Shown here: in pieces, positions 8,641-16,833 of the stretch
Numbering within the stretch: the stretch's first letter is position 1
Layout of the letters: each line of letters begins with the position of its first letter
Assembly: GCA_963772595.1 (NCBI GenBank)
Contig: CAVYXZ010000007.1
Span: 1,674,001-1,738,000, forward strand
Origin: CAVYXZ01 sp963772595
GTDB taxonomy: Bacteria > Chloroflexota > Anaerolineae > Aggregatilineales > Phototrophicaceae
Length of the DNA stretch: 64,000 nucleotides
Reading direction: 5' to 3'
Made by a program: the position numbers and the translations under genes
Notes under the pieces: model-generated
What the model saw: only the letters and a program-made list of their open reading frames with translations
Databases searched by the model: none
What the model was told of the DNA's origin: nothing

Positions 8641-9627
8641 ATGTTGTTAGCCGGTGATATTGGCGGCACCAAGACCAATCTCGCCGTTTTTTCGGCGGAG
8701 GCGGGCCTGCACGCGCCGCTGGCTGAAGAAACCTTCCCCAGTGATGAGTATCCCAGCCTCCAGGCTCTGGCGCAAACTTTCCTTGACTCGCTGTCGTACA
8801 GCGTGCGTTACGCCAGCTTCGGCGTGGCCGGGCCGGTGGTGAAGGGTCAGGTCAAGGCGACCAATCTGCCCTGGGAGATGGACGAGCGAACCCTGTGTCA
8901 TGCCTTAGGCGTGGAGCGGGCCTTTCTGCTCAACGACCTGGAATCGGTCGCCAACGCCATCCCGGAGCTGAACGCGGATGATCTGGTCACGCTGAACGCC
9001 GGAGAGGCGGCAGCGGGCGGCAGCATCGGCGTGATCGCGCCGGGCACCGGCCTGGGCGAAGGCTTCCTGACCTGGACGGGCAGTGCTTACCGCGCGCATC
9101 CTTCTGAAGGCGGTCACAGCGATTTCGCGCCCAGCACCGCGCGGGAACTCGCGCTGTTGGAATACTGGCAGACGAAGCGCGGCCATGTCAGCTACGAGTG
9201 GGTCTGTTCCGGCCTGGGGATCGGCCACATTTACCAGTTCCTCAAAGACAGCGGCGACGCCCCGGAACCGGACTGGCTGTCCGCTAAGATAGCCGAAGCC
9301 GAAGACCCCAACCCGGTCATTATGCACGCGGCGCTCAACGAGGACGTGCCCCTGTGCGAGCATACGCTGGATTTGTTCGTCTCGATCCTGGGGGCTGAGA
9401 CCGGGAACCTGGCGCTCAAGCTGCTGGCGACCGGCGGCATGTACCTGGGCGGCGGCATTCCACCGCGCATCCTGCCCACATTGCAAGATGGACGCTTCAT
9501 GAAAGCCTTCCTGCACAAGGGGCGCTTCAACGAACTGCTGCGGCAGATGCCGGTCAAGGTGATCCTCAATCCCAAAGCTGGCCTGATGGGCGCGGCGGCC
9601 TACGGTCTGGCGATGGCGGAAGGCTGA
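8641..9627 (+). CDS. glk: Glucokinase
   Basis: ATP + D-glucose to glucose-6-phosphate, the entry to glycolysis. The 328 residues match the Glk family: ATP phosphate-binding loop GDIGGTKT at residues 5-12, catalytic Asp in LLNDLESVAN (about residue 100), the second glycine motif APGTGLGEG, and the glucose-binding SEGGHSDFAP. Near the C-terminus GGMYLGGGIPPR completes the adenosine site. An excellent Shine-Dalgarno (AGGAGAG) precedes the ATG. It is monocistronic and flanked by repeat-bearing intergenic DNA. Confidence 0.93.
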   Translation: MLLAGDIGGTKTNLAVFSAEAGLHAPLAEETFPSDEYPSLQALAQTFLDSLSYSVRYASFGVAGPVVKGQVKATNLPWEMDERTLCHALGVERAFLLNDLESVANAIPELNADDLVTLNAGEAAAGGSIGVIAPGTGLGEGFLTWTGSAYRAHPSEGGHSDFAPSTARELALLEYWQTKRGHVSYEWVCSGLGIGHIYQFLKDSGDAPEPDWLSAKIAEAEDPNPVIMHAALNEDVPLCEHTLDLFVSILGAETGNLALKLLATGGMYLGGGIPPRILPTLQDGRFMKAFLHKGRFNELLRQMPVKVILNPKAGLMGAAAYGLAMAEG

Positions 9628-9767
9628 GATCGGGCACAGTAGTGCGCTGTTCCTACCAGCAAGCTCAGCCTTAAACTTCCTCTCCATGAATAGAGAGGTG
9701 AAGTAAGGCGAGAAGAGAAATGCTGCCGCCTTGCTCCACATATGGTTTATGGATAGATACTAAAATC

Positions 9768-9787
9768 GGGCACAACATGTTGTGCCC
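9768..9787. repeat. Perfect 20-bp dispersed palindrome
   Basis: GGGCACAACA followed directly by its reverse complement TGTTGTGCCC, then CTAC. Same family as 9817-9834 and 37830-37847. Confidence 0.7.
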
Positions 9788-9816
9788 CTACGCAAGCGGT
9801 CGTGAATACCTGTAGG

Positions 9817-9834
9817 GGCACAGCCTGCTGTGCC
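9817..9834. repeat. Short dispersed palindrome
   Basis: GGCACAGC/GCTGTGCC around CT, preceded by TGTAGG. This flank matches, in inverted orientation, the CCCTAC after the neighbouring copy, so the two copies face each other. Confidence 0.65.
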
Positions 9835-9928
9835 TATCGAGCAACACAGGCATCGAAAAATTCCCTGCCATCTGGCGAAAAATCAATTAGCCCAATATTC
9901 AAAACAAGATGTAAAATAAACGAAATCT

Positions 9929-10058
9929 GACAACATTTCGTTGTCGTTTTTCACTAACGCATGGCACCAGTTGAGGGGCGCTCGACAGATTCAAGCCGGT
10001 GTCCTCCTCGAAGCAGCGAGGAGGGCGATTACCAGCGCGAATGTGTGAGCAGGTGCCA
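9929..10058 (+). ncRNA. Candidate structured 5' leader of hppA
   Basis: Three nested elements can be read directly. GACAAC/GTTGTC at 9929-9945 is followed by a T-run, terminator-like. A closing stem TGGCACC (9962-9968) pairs with GGTGCCA (10052-10058). Inside it is a strong hairpin CCTCCTCG/CGAGGAGG (10003-10024). It lies just upstream of the pyrophosphatase start. I do not recognise a known riboswitch class in it; it may be a regulatory leader or simply stable secondary structure. Confidence 0.4.
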
Positions 10059-10096
10059 ACTCTCTTATTTCTATACATTTGATGGAGCAGTGATCT

Positions 10097-12565
10097 ATGC
10101 GCGAGCTTCGCCCGACCGAATATGGTCTCATCCTGGTTCAATTTGCCATTGCCATAGGCGGCTTGGTCTACGCCTACTGGCTGGCACGGCAAATCCTGAG
10201 TGAAAGTAAGGGCAGCGAGAAAATGCAGGCCGTGTGGAATTACATCCGCGAGGGGGCCAACGCCTACTTACGGTCACAACTGCGGATTGTCGTGGTCCTG
10301 GTCATCGTCCTCATGGTAGCGCTGTTCTTCAGCGTCCAGGTGGTCAACCCCACCCCCTTCGCCATCGAGCATTTCTGCCCCGCTTTGGCGGAGGAAATCA
10401 GCGCGGATTACGAGGCGGCCAATCCGACCGCCGATGGTGCCACGCTGACACTGGAGGAACACAACGCGCGGGTTTACGCTGAAGAGGCCATTGTGGTCGA
10501 ACGCGGACGCAGCGAGTGTGACACGGCCAAGATTGCCACCGCCATCGGACGCGCGCTGGCCTTCCTCATGGGCGCGACCTTCAGCGCGACGGTCGCCTTC
10601 ATCGGCATGAACATGGCCGTGCAGGGCAACGTCCGTGTGGCCGCTGCCGCGCTGGACCCGGAACGCGGCTATGCGGATGCTATGCGCATCTCCTACCGCT
10701 CCGGGACGATCACCGGCATGTTGACCGACGGCCTGGGCCTCTTTGGCGGGACGATCATCTTCCTGATCTTCGGCACCGCCAGCCCGGATGTCCTGCTCGG
10801 CTATGGCTTTGGTGCGACACTGCTGGCGCTGTTTATGCGTGTCGGCGGCGGCATCTACACTAAAGCTGCGGACGTCGGGGCGGATCTGGTGGGCAAGGTC
10901 GAGGCCGGGCTGCCGGAAGACGACCCGCGCAACGCCGCCGTGATCGCCGATCTGGTCGGGGATAACGTGGGCGATTGCGCCGGTATGGCCGCCGACATCT
11001 TCGAGAGCTACGAAGTCGCCATCGTCTCCGCCCTGATTCTGGGCCTGGCGATGGGCGCCATCACCGGCAGCCCGATCTTCTTCATCTTCCCACTCTTCGT
11101 GCGCGGCCTGGGCGTGCTCAGCTCCATCATCAGCACCTACCGGGTGCGCTCGGAAGGCGGCAAGGACGCCCTCAGCGCCATCACGCGCGGCTTCTACAAC
11201 GCGGCGGGCCTGAGCATCGTGCTCTTCGCCATCTTCACCTTTACCTACATGCGCGACAGCGAGCAGTTAGGCGACGGCGTGCTGATCTGGCAGCCCTTTG
11301 TCATGGTCTGTATGGGCATCTTGCTGGCTATCGTCATTGACCGCGTGACGGCCTACTTCACCGACACCGAGCATGGGCCGGTGAAGGAGATCGCCCGCAA
11401 CAGCCAGACCGGCTCGGCGACGGTGGTGCTCAGCGGCCTGTCGAACGGCATGGAAAGCAGCGTATGGGCCATCGTGATTATCGCGCTGAGCGTGCTGTCG
11501 AGCGTGATCGTCTTCACCGCCTTTCCCATCGTCAACGCGGCAGGCGTGCAGGTGGTCGATACCTTCACTGCCATCGCTTACGGCGTCGCCATCCTGGGCG
11601 TGGGCCTGCTGACCCTCACCGGCAACAACGTGTCGATGGATGCCTTCGGGCCGATCAGCGACAATGCGCAAGGCATCGCAGAACTCTCGCGCGAAGGCGA
11701 AGGCAACGAAGCCGGTGCAGCGATCCTGGAGCAGTTGGACGCGGTCGGCAACACGACCAAAGCCATCACCAAAGGTGTAGCGATTGCCAGCGCGGTCATC
11801 GCCGCCGTGGCCCTGTTCAGCGCTTTCCTGACCGATACGCGCGTGGTGCAGATCGGCATGGGTATTTCGCTGAACGATACGATTGCTTCCAACGGCATCA
11901 ACATCGCTGATCCGTCGATCTTCATCGGCGTGCTGATCGGCGGCGCGATGATCTTCATGGTCAGTTCGCTGCTGATCCGCTCGGTGAACCGCGCGGCCTT
12001 CCAGATGATCGGCATTGTGCGGCGTCAACTGCGTATGCCGGGCGTGATGGAAGGCACCAGGATGCCCGATTACGCTGAATGCGTGAGCGTCTCGACCCGC
12101 GCGGCGCAGCGAGAACTCCTGCCAATCGGGTTGATCGCCATCCTAACGCCGATCGCGGTGGGTCTACTGCTAAACGCGACGGCCCTGGGCGGCTTTCTGG
12201 CGGGCACCATCCTGACCGGGCAGTTGATGGCGGTCTTCATGAGCAACACCGGCGGGGCCTGGGATAATGCCAAGAAGTACGTCGAGGAAGGCAACTACGG
12301 CGGCAAAGGCTCCGATTCGCACCGCGCGGTGGTGGTGGGCGATACGATTGGCGATCCCTTCAAGGATACGGCTGGCCCGGCCTTGAACCCGATGATTAAG
12401 GTGGTGAATCTGGTTGCCCTGCTGACGGCCCCGATTGTGGTGACGCTTTACGGTCCTGGTGTGGACTCCAGCACGACGCTGACAGTCCGTATCGCCGGGG
12501 TCGTCGTCGTCCTGATTATCATCGGCGCGGTCATGCTGAGCAAGCGCGAAGTGGCGACCGAGTAA
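10097..12565 (+). CDS. hppA: K+-independent proton-translocating membrane pyrophosphatase
   Basis: Integral membrane enzyme that couples PPi hydrolysis to H+ export. The 822 residues, about 16 membrane helices, contain the substrate-site signature DVGADLVGKVEAGLPEDDP followed by the GDNVGDCAG acidic cluster, and the C-terminal SDSHRAVVVGDTIGDPFKDT. At residue 555 the motif reads GNTTKA: Lys at this position is the established marker of the K+-independent subclass (K+-dependent enzymes have Ala). A hydrophilic insertion of about 80 residues lies between helices 2 and 3 (AEEISADYEAANPTADG), longer than in most bacterial forms. GGAG precedes the ATG by 9 bp. Confidence 0.95.
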   Translation: MRELRPTEYGLILVQFAIAIGGLVYAYWLARQILSESKGSEKMQAVWNYIREGANAYLRSQLRIVVVLVIVLMVALFFSVQVVNPTPFAIEHFCPALAEEISADYEAANPTADGATLTLEEHNARVYAEEAIVVERGRSECDTAKIATAIGRALAFLMGATFSATVAFIGMNMAVQGNVRVAAAALDPERGYADAMRISYRSGTITGMLTDGLGLFGGTIIFLIFGTASPDVLLGYGFGATLLALFMRVGGGIYTKAADVGADLVGKVEAGLPEDDPRNAAVIADLVGDNVGDCAGMAADIFESYEVAIVSALILGLAMGAITGSPIFFIFPLFVRGLGVLSSIISTYRVRSEGGKDALSAITRGFYNAAGLSIVLFAIFTFTYMRDSEQLGDGVLIWQPFVMVCMGILLAIVIDRVTAYFTDTEHGPVKEIARNSQTGSATVVLSGLSNGMESSVWAIVIIALSVLSSVIVFTAFPIVNAAGVQVVDTFTAIAYGVAILGVGLLTLTGNNVSMDAFGPISDNAQGIAELSREGEGNEAGAAILEQLDAVGNTTKAITKGVAIASAVIAAVALFSAFLTDTRVVQIGMGISLNDTIASNGINIADPSIFIGVLIGGAMIFMVSSLLIRSVNRAAFQMIGIVRRQLRMPGVMEGTRMPDYAECVSVSTRAAQRELLPIGLIAILTPIAVGLLLNATALGGFLAGTILTGQLMAVFMSNTGGAWDNAKKYVEEGNYGGKGSDSHRAVVVGDTIGDPFKDTAGPALNPMIKVVNLVALLTAPIVVTLYGPGVDSSTTLTVRIAGVVVVLIIIGAVMLSKREVATE

Positions 12566-12581
12566 TTCAGAGGCTTACGAG

Positions 12582-12603
12582 GGGGATGGTTCCGGCCATC
12601 CCC
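12582..12603 (+). terminator. Hairpin after hppA
   Basis: GGGGATGG (12582-12589) and CCATCCCC (12596-12603) with a 6-nt loop, followed by only two T residues. Strong stem, weak U-tract. Confidence 0.45.
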
Positions 12604-12687
12604 TTACAATCGAGGTCCAAGACCCTATTGTGTCCGGTGCAGACCTCATTTATAGTGAGAATATATGTGCCGAGATCGGAGTGTCCT

Positions 12688-12864
12688 ATGCGATGGTTCA
12701 GGCGCAAAACACGTTCGACTGCTGATGAGGCAGATCATTGGGAACAGCAGCGCGCAAGGTATCTGGCGCAGGGCCGGGACCTGAACGCGGAGTTCAGCCG
12801 CTACTGCCGGCGTAAGTTCTACCAACCCCTGCCGACCTGGTTCTTTGTACGCGAACTGGAGTAG
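12688..12864 (+). CDS. Small basic protein, unknown
   Basis: A 58-residue frame, MRWFRRKTRSTADEADHW..., rich in Arg and aromatic residues, ending FFVRELE. The frame extends upstream to 12586, but codons before 12688 look non-coding and a TATAGT -10-like element lies at about 12650, so the ATG at 12688 is preferred. There is no recognisable family. It is convergent with the arabinofuranosidase gene, with a small GCCCC/GGGGC hairpin between them. Confidence 0.45.
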   Translation: MRWFRRKTRSTADEADHWEQQRARYLAQGRDLNAEFSRYCRRKFYQPLPTWFFVRELE

Positions 12865-12889
12865 CAAATTGACCGCCCCCGTGTGGGGC

Positions 12890-14392
12890 TTAATCTGTGG
12901 TGTTTAGAACCGTTACTGAATGTGCGGGACATTCAAACTCGAATTGATCCCAATTGACATCAGATAGAATAAATTCGTGTATGCGCACGGCGTCCGGTTG
13001 CTGAATGTCGTTGTAGGCAGCAACGGACTCGCCCTCCAGAGTTCTTACGTGGACGGACCTGGCTTCGTGAGCATTTAAGCCGCGTATCTGGCAGCGAACG
13101 CTGTCTTTCCCATGCAGGTTAACCAGGACAATGCTGAGCTGACCGGTGGCAGGGTTTCGGGTGACGATGGCGTCAAGCTGCTGCACGGTTTTGCCTGTGT
13201 CATCGGTGGATGGCACCTCGAAGGAGGGCGATAGAAGGGCGGAATGCACGATGTCTTCATAGGTGTGGTTGGTATAGAGGTCAAAAACGTGATAAGTAGG
13301 GCGCAGTACAATGCCGTCTGGGTGGGTGAAAATCGCGCCGACCGTGTTGACAATCGGTGAGAAGTTTGCCATACCGACGGTATCGGCGTGACGGAGGCAG
13401 GCGTTGAGAAAACAAGCGGTGAACACGGCGTCTGCCATTGTATAGTTGCTGTTGATGTCGTTTCTGTCCAGAAGGCTGTGATCGACAGGCCCGATGTTGA
13501 AGAAATTGGGATGACACCAGCCGCGCAGGTTCCACTCGTCGAACATGATGCGAATTTTGCCAAGATAGCCCAGTGCCCCGAGAATATGTTCGGTGCGCTG
13601 GATGCGTGCCTCTGGCTCAAAGGCGCGGGCGACGATGGCGTCGTAGTCGCTTTCAAATACGCCCGTGTCGCTGGCCCGCGACCAGTAGCCGTGAATTGAG
13701 ATCCAGTCTAAAAAGTCGCCTGCTTCTCGCAGCACCTTGATATTCCAGTCGAGATCAGGGATGGAGGCGACCGATAGTTGAATGTCGGGGTCTACCCGTT
13801 TCATCATTTTGGCAGATTCGAGGGTGAGCCGTGCCCATTCGTCAGGGGTCTTGGAGCCAATCTCCCACCAGCCCCAGTTTTCGTTGCCAATGCTCCAATA
13901 TTTGACATTAAACGGATCGGGGTGTCCGTTTGATTTGCGCAGCGCAGCCCATTCGCCGATGTTGAGATTGCAATATTCGACCCAATCGGACATGTCCTCC
14001 GGGCTTCCGGTTCCGGCATTGGTACAAATATAGGGTTCAGCGCCAACGCTGCGACAAAAAGCCACAAATTCGTCGGTTCCGAAAGTGTTAGGCTCTTCGA
14101 CGCGCCACGCTTTGTCATAGTAGGGGGTGCGGTTTTTGCCGACGCCTTTTTTCCAGGGGTAGGCAGACACAAAACAACCGCCGGGCCAACGTATGACGGG
14201 GGCCTTGATTTTTTTGAGAGCGGCGATGACATCGCTGCGGAATCCGCTGCTATCAGACAGATAGCTGTGGGGATCATAAATTCCACCGTATATCTGACGG
14301 TGGAAGTGTTCCAGGAAGTGGCTGAATATGTTGAAGTCACGGGTGTTGACGCGATGGTCTAATAAGATGTCGAGGGTGGCGTGGTGGGTCAT
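12890..14392 (-). CDS. Alpha-L-arabinofuranosidase, GH51
   Basis: Retaining glycoside hydrolase that removes terminal arabinofuranose from arabinan or arabinoxylan. N-terminal IYGGIYDPHSYL and IRWPGGCF are typical of GH51. The acid/base Glu171 is in WSIGNENWG and the nucleophile Glu286 is in IMFDEWN. The C-terminal beta-domain carries the FSPIVNTVGAIF pattern. There is no signal peptide, so it acts on imported oligosaccharides. The frame is open back to 14488, but I chose the ATG at 14392 (MTHHATLDILLDHRV) because GGAG precedes it and family members start there. Base composition is visibly more AT-rich than its neighbours, suggesting acquisition. Confidence 0.93.
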   Translation of the reverse strand: MTHHATLDILLDHRVNTRDFNIFSHFLEHFHRQIYGGIYDPHSYLSDSSGFRSDVIAALKKIKAPVIRWPGGCFVSAYPWKKGVGKNRTPYYDKAWRVEEPNTFGTDEFVAFCRSVGAEPYICTNAGTGSPEDMSDWVEYCNLNIGEWAALRKSNGHPDPFNVKYWSIGNENWGWWEIGSKTPDEWARLTLESAKMMKRVDPDIQLSVASIPDLDWNIKVLREAGDFLDWISIHGYWSRASDTGVFESDYDAIVARAFEPEARIQRTEHILGALGYLGKIRIMFDEWNLRGWCHPNFFNIGPVDHSLLDRNDINSNYTMADAVFTACFLNACLRHADTVGMANFSPIVNTVGAIFTHPDGIVLRPTYHVFDLYTNHTYEDIVHSALLSPSFEVPSTDDTGKTVQQLDAIVTRNPATGQLSIVLVNLHGKDSVRCQIRGLNAHEARSVHVRTLEGESVAAYNDIQQPDAVRIHEFILSDVNWDQFEFECPAHSVTVLNTTD

Positions 14393-14598
14393 TATCTGAT
14401 CGTCTCCGCTTTGGTAGATGATCGGCTGGATAAAGGAATATTCTTGATTCAGACGATTGTAAAGACAAAGAGCTTCGTGCGCTAGCACATTGGCGACCCT
14501 TCGCTCAGAAAGCTATAGTGCGCACGTTTATTTCAGAAGCCCAGATTACGGTGACTGAATCGCTCCTTTGATTGTAGGTCTTTGTTTCGGTTTCTCGA

Positions 14599-15186
14599 TT
14601 AGACACTACGCGCGGCGAAGCCCTCAGGAAAACGCGCGTCCCATTCCTCGCGCAGGATGCCAAAGCCGAGGCCATCGTAATACTGCCCCTCGACGATGCG
14701 CGCCTTGCGAAAGCGGGCCTCTTCCACATATCCCAGTTTGGCGGCCAGATGGATCATGCCCTGATTGCCGGACCATGTGCGCAGGTCCAGGCGGACCCAA
14801 TCCGGCTCCTGCCGGAACAGATAGTCGGTCCACAGGCCCAGCGCCTCGTAGCCGATTCCCTGGCCCCAATTGGCTGGATCGTAGATCACAATGCCGACCG
14901 CTGCCCAGTGAGTCTCCTGGCTGATCCAGTAGCGGCTGACGATCCCCAGCATGAGATCAGAGCTGCGCTCGGCAATCACCAGCCGCGTCCGGGGAGTCGG
15001 CCAGTCATCAGCTTCAATGCGCGTCTTGAGCGCGCTAATCGTTCGCTCAACTTCTTCGGAGGTCGGGGTCGGATAATAGGGACCGTCGAAATCCTGCCAG
15101 CGCTGGCCGGGTTGATTCCAGCGGCGGTATACGGCAAAATCTTCAATTCGCAGGTCGCGCAGGCGGACAAGTCGGCCTTCGATCAT
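14599..15186 (-). CDS. GNAT acetyltransferase, RimJ/RimL type
   Basis: 195 residues that begin RLVRLRDLRIEDFAVYRRW, the usual opening of RimL-like N-acetyltransferases. The acetyl-CoA-binding segment is NWGQGIGYEALGLWTDYLF, and NQGMIHLAAKLGYVEEARFRK is the conserved C-terminal helix-strand. It transfers acetyl from acetyl-CoA to an amine; the substrate is unknown. It starts 3 bp after the stop of the metalloprotease gene, so it is the last gene of a three-gene minus-strand operon. Confidence 0.85.
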   Translation of the reverse strand: MIEGRLVRLRDLRIEDFAVYRRWNQPGQRWQDFDGPYYPTPTSEEVERTISALKTRIEADDWPTPRTRLVIAERSSDLMLGIVSRYWISQETHWAAVGIVIYDPANWGQGIGYEALGLWTDYLFRQEPDWVRLDLRTWSGNQGMIHLAAKLGYVEEARFRKARIVEGQYYDGLGFGILREEWDARFPEGFAARSV

Positions 15187-15188
15187 GC

Positions 15189-16826
15189 TCAGCGCAGCTC
15201 CGGCTGAATGAAATGGGAGGCGTCGAAGGTATAGCGGGCCTCGGCAGGCGTGCCGCTGCCCTTGCCGACGTTGAGGTTGAAACTGTAAAAGTGGCAGTCC
15301 TCCGGGTCTTTGTTGACCAGCGAGTTGAAGACCATCAGGTAGCTGTACTTTGCGCCCTCGGTGCTGAAGGTCCCACCGCGCCCTAGCGGGATCGCCTGCA
15401 CTTCATCCGCGCCCACGTTGATGGCCCAGACCTCGAACGCGCCGCCTTCGTCGCTCAGATGCACCTGATACAGGCCGGGTGGCCGCTTGAAGTAGAAGAA
15501 CCCGGCTCCCAGTTCCTGAATGCCTTCGTCCAGCGTGGTCCAATCGCCATCGCCAGTAATCGTGTTAGCCGACCAGACCGTATCGTTGAAATCGTCCGCG
15601 AAGGGGAAATCACGGGCCAGCGTGCGGGCGTGATAATTCGCCAGCGCATCCGGGATCGACGAATCGTAGCTGGCTAACATGCGGTCGAGCAATTCGTAAC
15701 CGTCGTACTCGGCAACGTTCTGCCACAGTTCCTTGATCGACTGCTGCCCGAAGCGATCCGCCAGGGTATAGAGCAGCAGCCAGCGGCCATAATCCAGGCC
15801 CTGGGCTTCGTAGGCGCTTTTGGCCCCCAGGCAGACCTCCGGCGTGTAGAAGACATTCGGCAAGTATTCCAGCGAAGAGGCATAGTCGTCAAAAGTGACG
15901 GCTTCCATCCAGGCGGCGGTGGCTTCGTAGATCCAGGAAAGCGGGTCATTGTCATCGTAACCAGCCTGCACGGCGTGGTTAAATTCGTGGGCGACGGTGC
16001 CGATCATATACTCGCGCAGCTTGTCCTCATCGAGAAAGCCCTGTTCTGCCAGATCGTTCTCCAGCACGATATAGGACGAGGCGGCATTCGTCTCGACCCG
16101 GCGCGTGTTGGGGTTGTCGCCGATTTCCACTTCGGGCCAGGTGAAGCCCACGACATCCTGCTCCCGGTCCTTGATGCTGGCGAGGTAGACATCGTAGCGC
16201 GGGTCGTTATCCAGCACATCCGGCGGCGGGACGGCCCAGCCCAGATCATTGATCTGGACATTCCAGGCCGTTTCCAGCGAGTCCGCCACCGTGTTCATGT
16301 AATCCTCGGTCGTCGCGTCGGCCCCTTCCAGGCTGTAATGCACAACGAAGTGTTCGGTCTCGTGGCTGAGAGTCGTGCCGCTCAGCGTCACCCGATTGAT
16401 CGGCTCGTCCATCACCTCGTCGCCGCCGCTCACCAGACGGATGCTGAAATCGCCGGTTCCCTGATCGACATCGCTCAGCACCACCGAATAATCGCCGGAC
16501 TCCGGCACACGGTAGCGCAGCGCAGACTGAGTCGTATCCCAGCCGTAATCATCGTTCTTCATGATGAAGCTGCCGGTCTCGGCATTGTAGAGTGTCAGAG
16601 TCGGGTCGAGCGTATCGCTGACGTCTTCCGTCTGCGCCAGGAGGACCTGCCCTTCGCTCAGAAAAACGGTGAATTCCTGACTGTCGCCAGGGTTCTCAAG
16701 CGTGCCATTAATCACCTGTTCTTCGGCAGCCTGAGCGCCCGTCACAAACAACAGGCCCAGCAGGAGCGGTCCCAGCAGGCGGCGCATGGGGCTGAGAATG
16801 GCGCGCAGTTGGTTGTTGTGATTCAT
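15189..16826 (-). CDS. Secreted zinc metalloprotease-like protein with pre-peptidase C-terminal-type domain
   Basis: 545 residues. A signal peptide (MRRLLGPLLLGLLFVTG) is preceded by 13 extra residues. Residues about 35-135 form a beta-rich PPC-type domain (FTVFLSEGQVLLAQTEDVSDTLDPTLTLYN). The catalytic part contains the zinc motif HEFNHAVQ at about residue 281, preceded by an N-terminal region describing a 'DPRYDVYLAS' strand as seen in M6-like/gluzincin-type secreted proteases. A predicted third zinc ligand downstream is not obvious to me. It lies 7 bp after the histidine kinase gene and 2 bp before the acetyltransferase. Confidence 0.75.
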   Translation of the reverse strand: MNHNNQLRAILSPMRRLLGPLLLGLLFVTGAQAAEEQVINGTLENPGDSQEFTVFLSEGQVLLAQTEDVSDTLDPTLTLYNAETGSFIMKNDDYGWDTTQSALRYRVPESGDYSVVLSDVDQGTGDFSIRLVSGGDEVMDEPINRVTLSGTTLSHETEHFVVHYSLEGADATTEDYMNTVADSLETAWNVQINDLGWAVPPPDVLDNDPRYDVYLASIKDREQDVVGFTWPEVEIGDNPNTRRVETNAASSYIVLENDLAEQGFLDEDKLREYMIGTVAHEFNHAVQAGYDDNDPLSWIYEATAAWMEAVTFDDYASSLEYLPNVFYTPEVCLGAKSAYEAQGLDYGRWLLLYTLADRFGQQSIKELWQNVAEYDGYELLDRMLASYDSSIPDALANYHARTLARDFPFADDFNDTVWSANTITGDGDWTTLDEGIQELGAGFFYFKRPPGLYQVHLSDEGGAFEVWAINVGADEVQAIPLGRGGTFSTEGAKYSYLMVFNSLVNKDPEDCHFYSFNLNVGKGSGTPAEARYTFDASHFIQPELR

Positions 16827-16833
16827 CTGGCCT

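Larger units (their letters stand above)
9628..9928. other. Intergenic stretch with dispersed repeats, no gene
   Basis: Contains a degraded relative of the 6833-6945 element (near 9665-9705, CCTCTCC/GAGAGG core) and two short palindromes listed separately. I found no convincing coding frame or RNA gene. Confidence 0.6.

Noticed and set aside
9929..10058. Known riboswitch class upstream of hppA
   Set aside because: I could not match fluoride, c-di-GMP, M-box, THF, glycine or cobalamin consensus elements, so it is listed only as a candidate structure.
12586..12687. N-terminal extension of the small gene at 12688
   Set aside because: Overlaps the terminator hairpin and promoter-like sequence; composition is non-coding.
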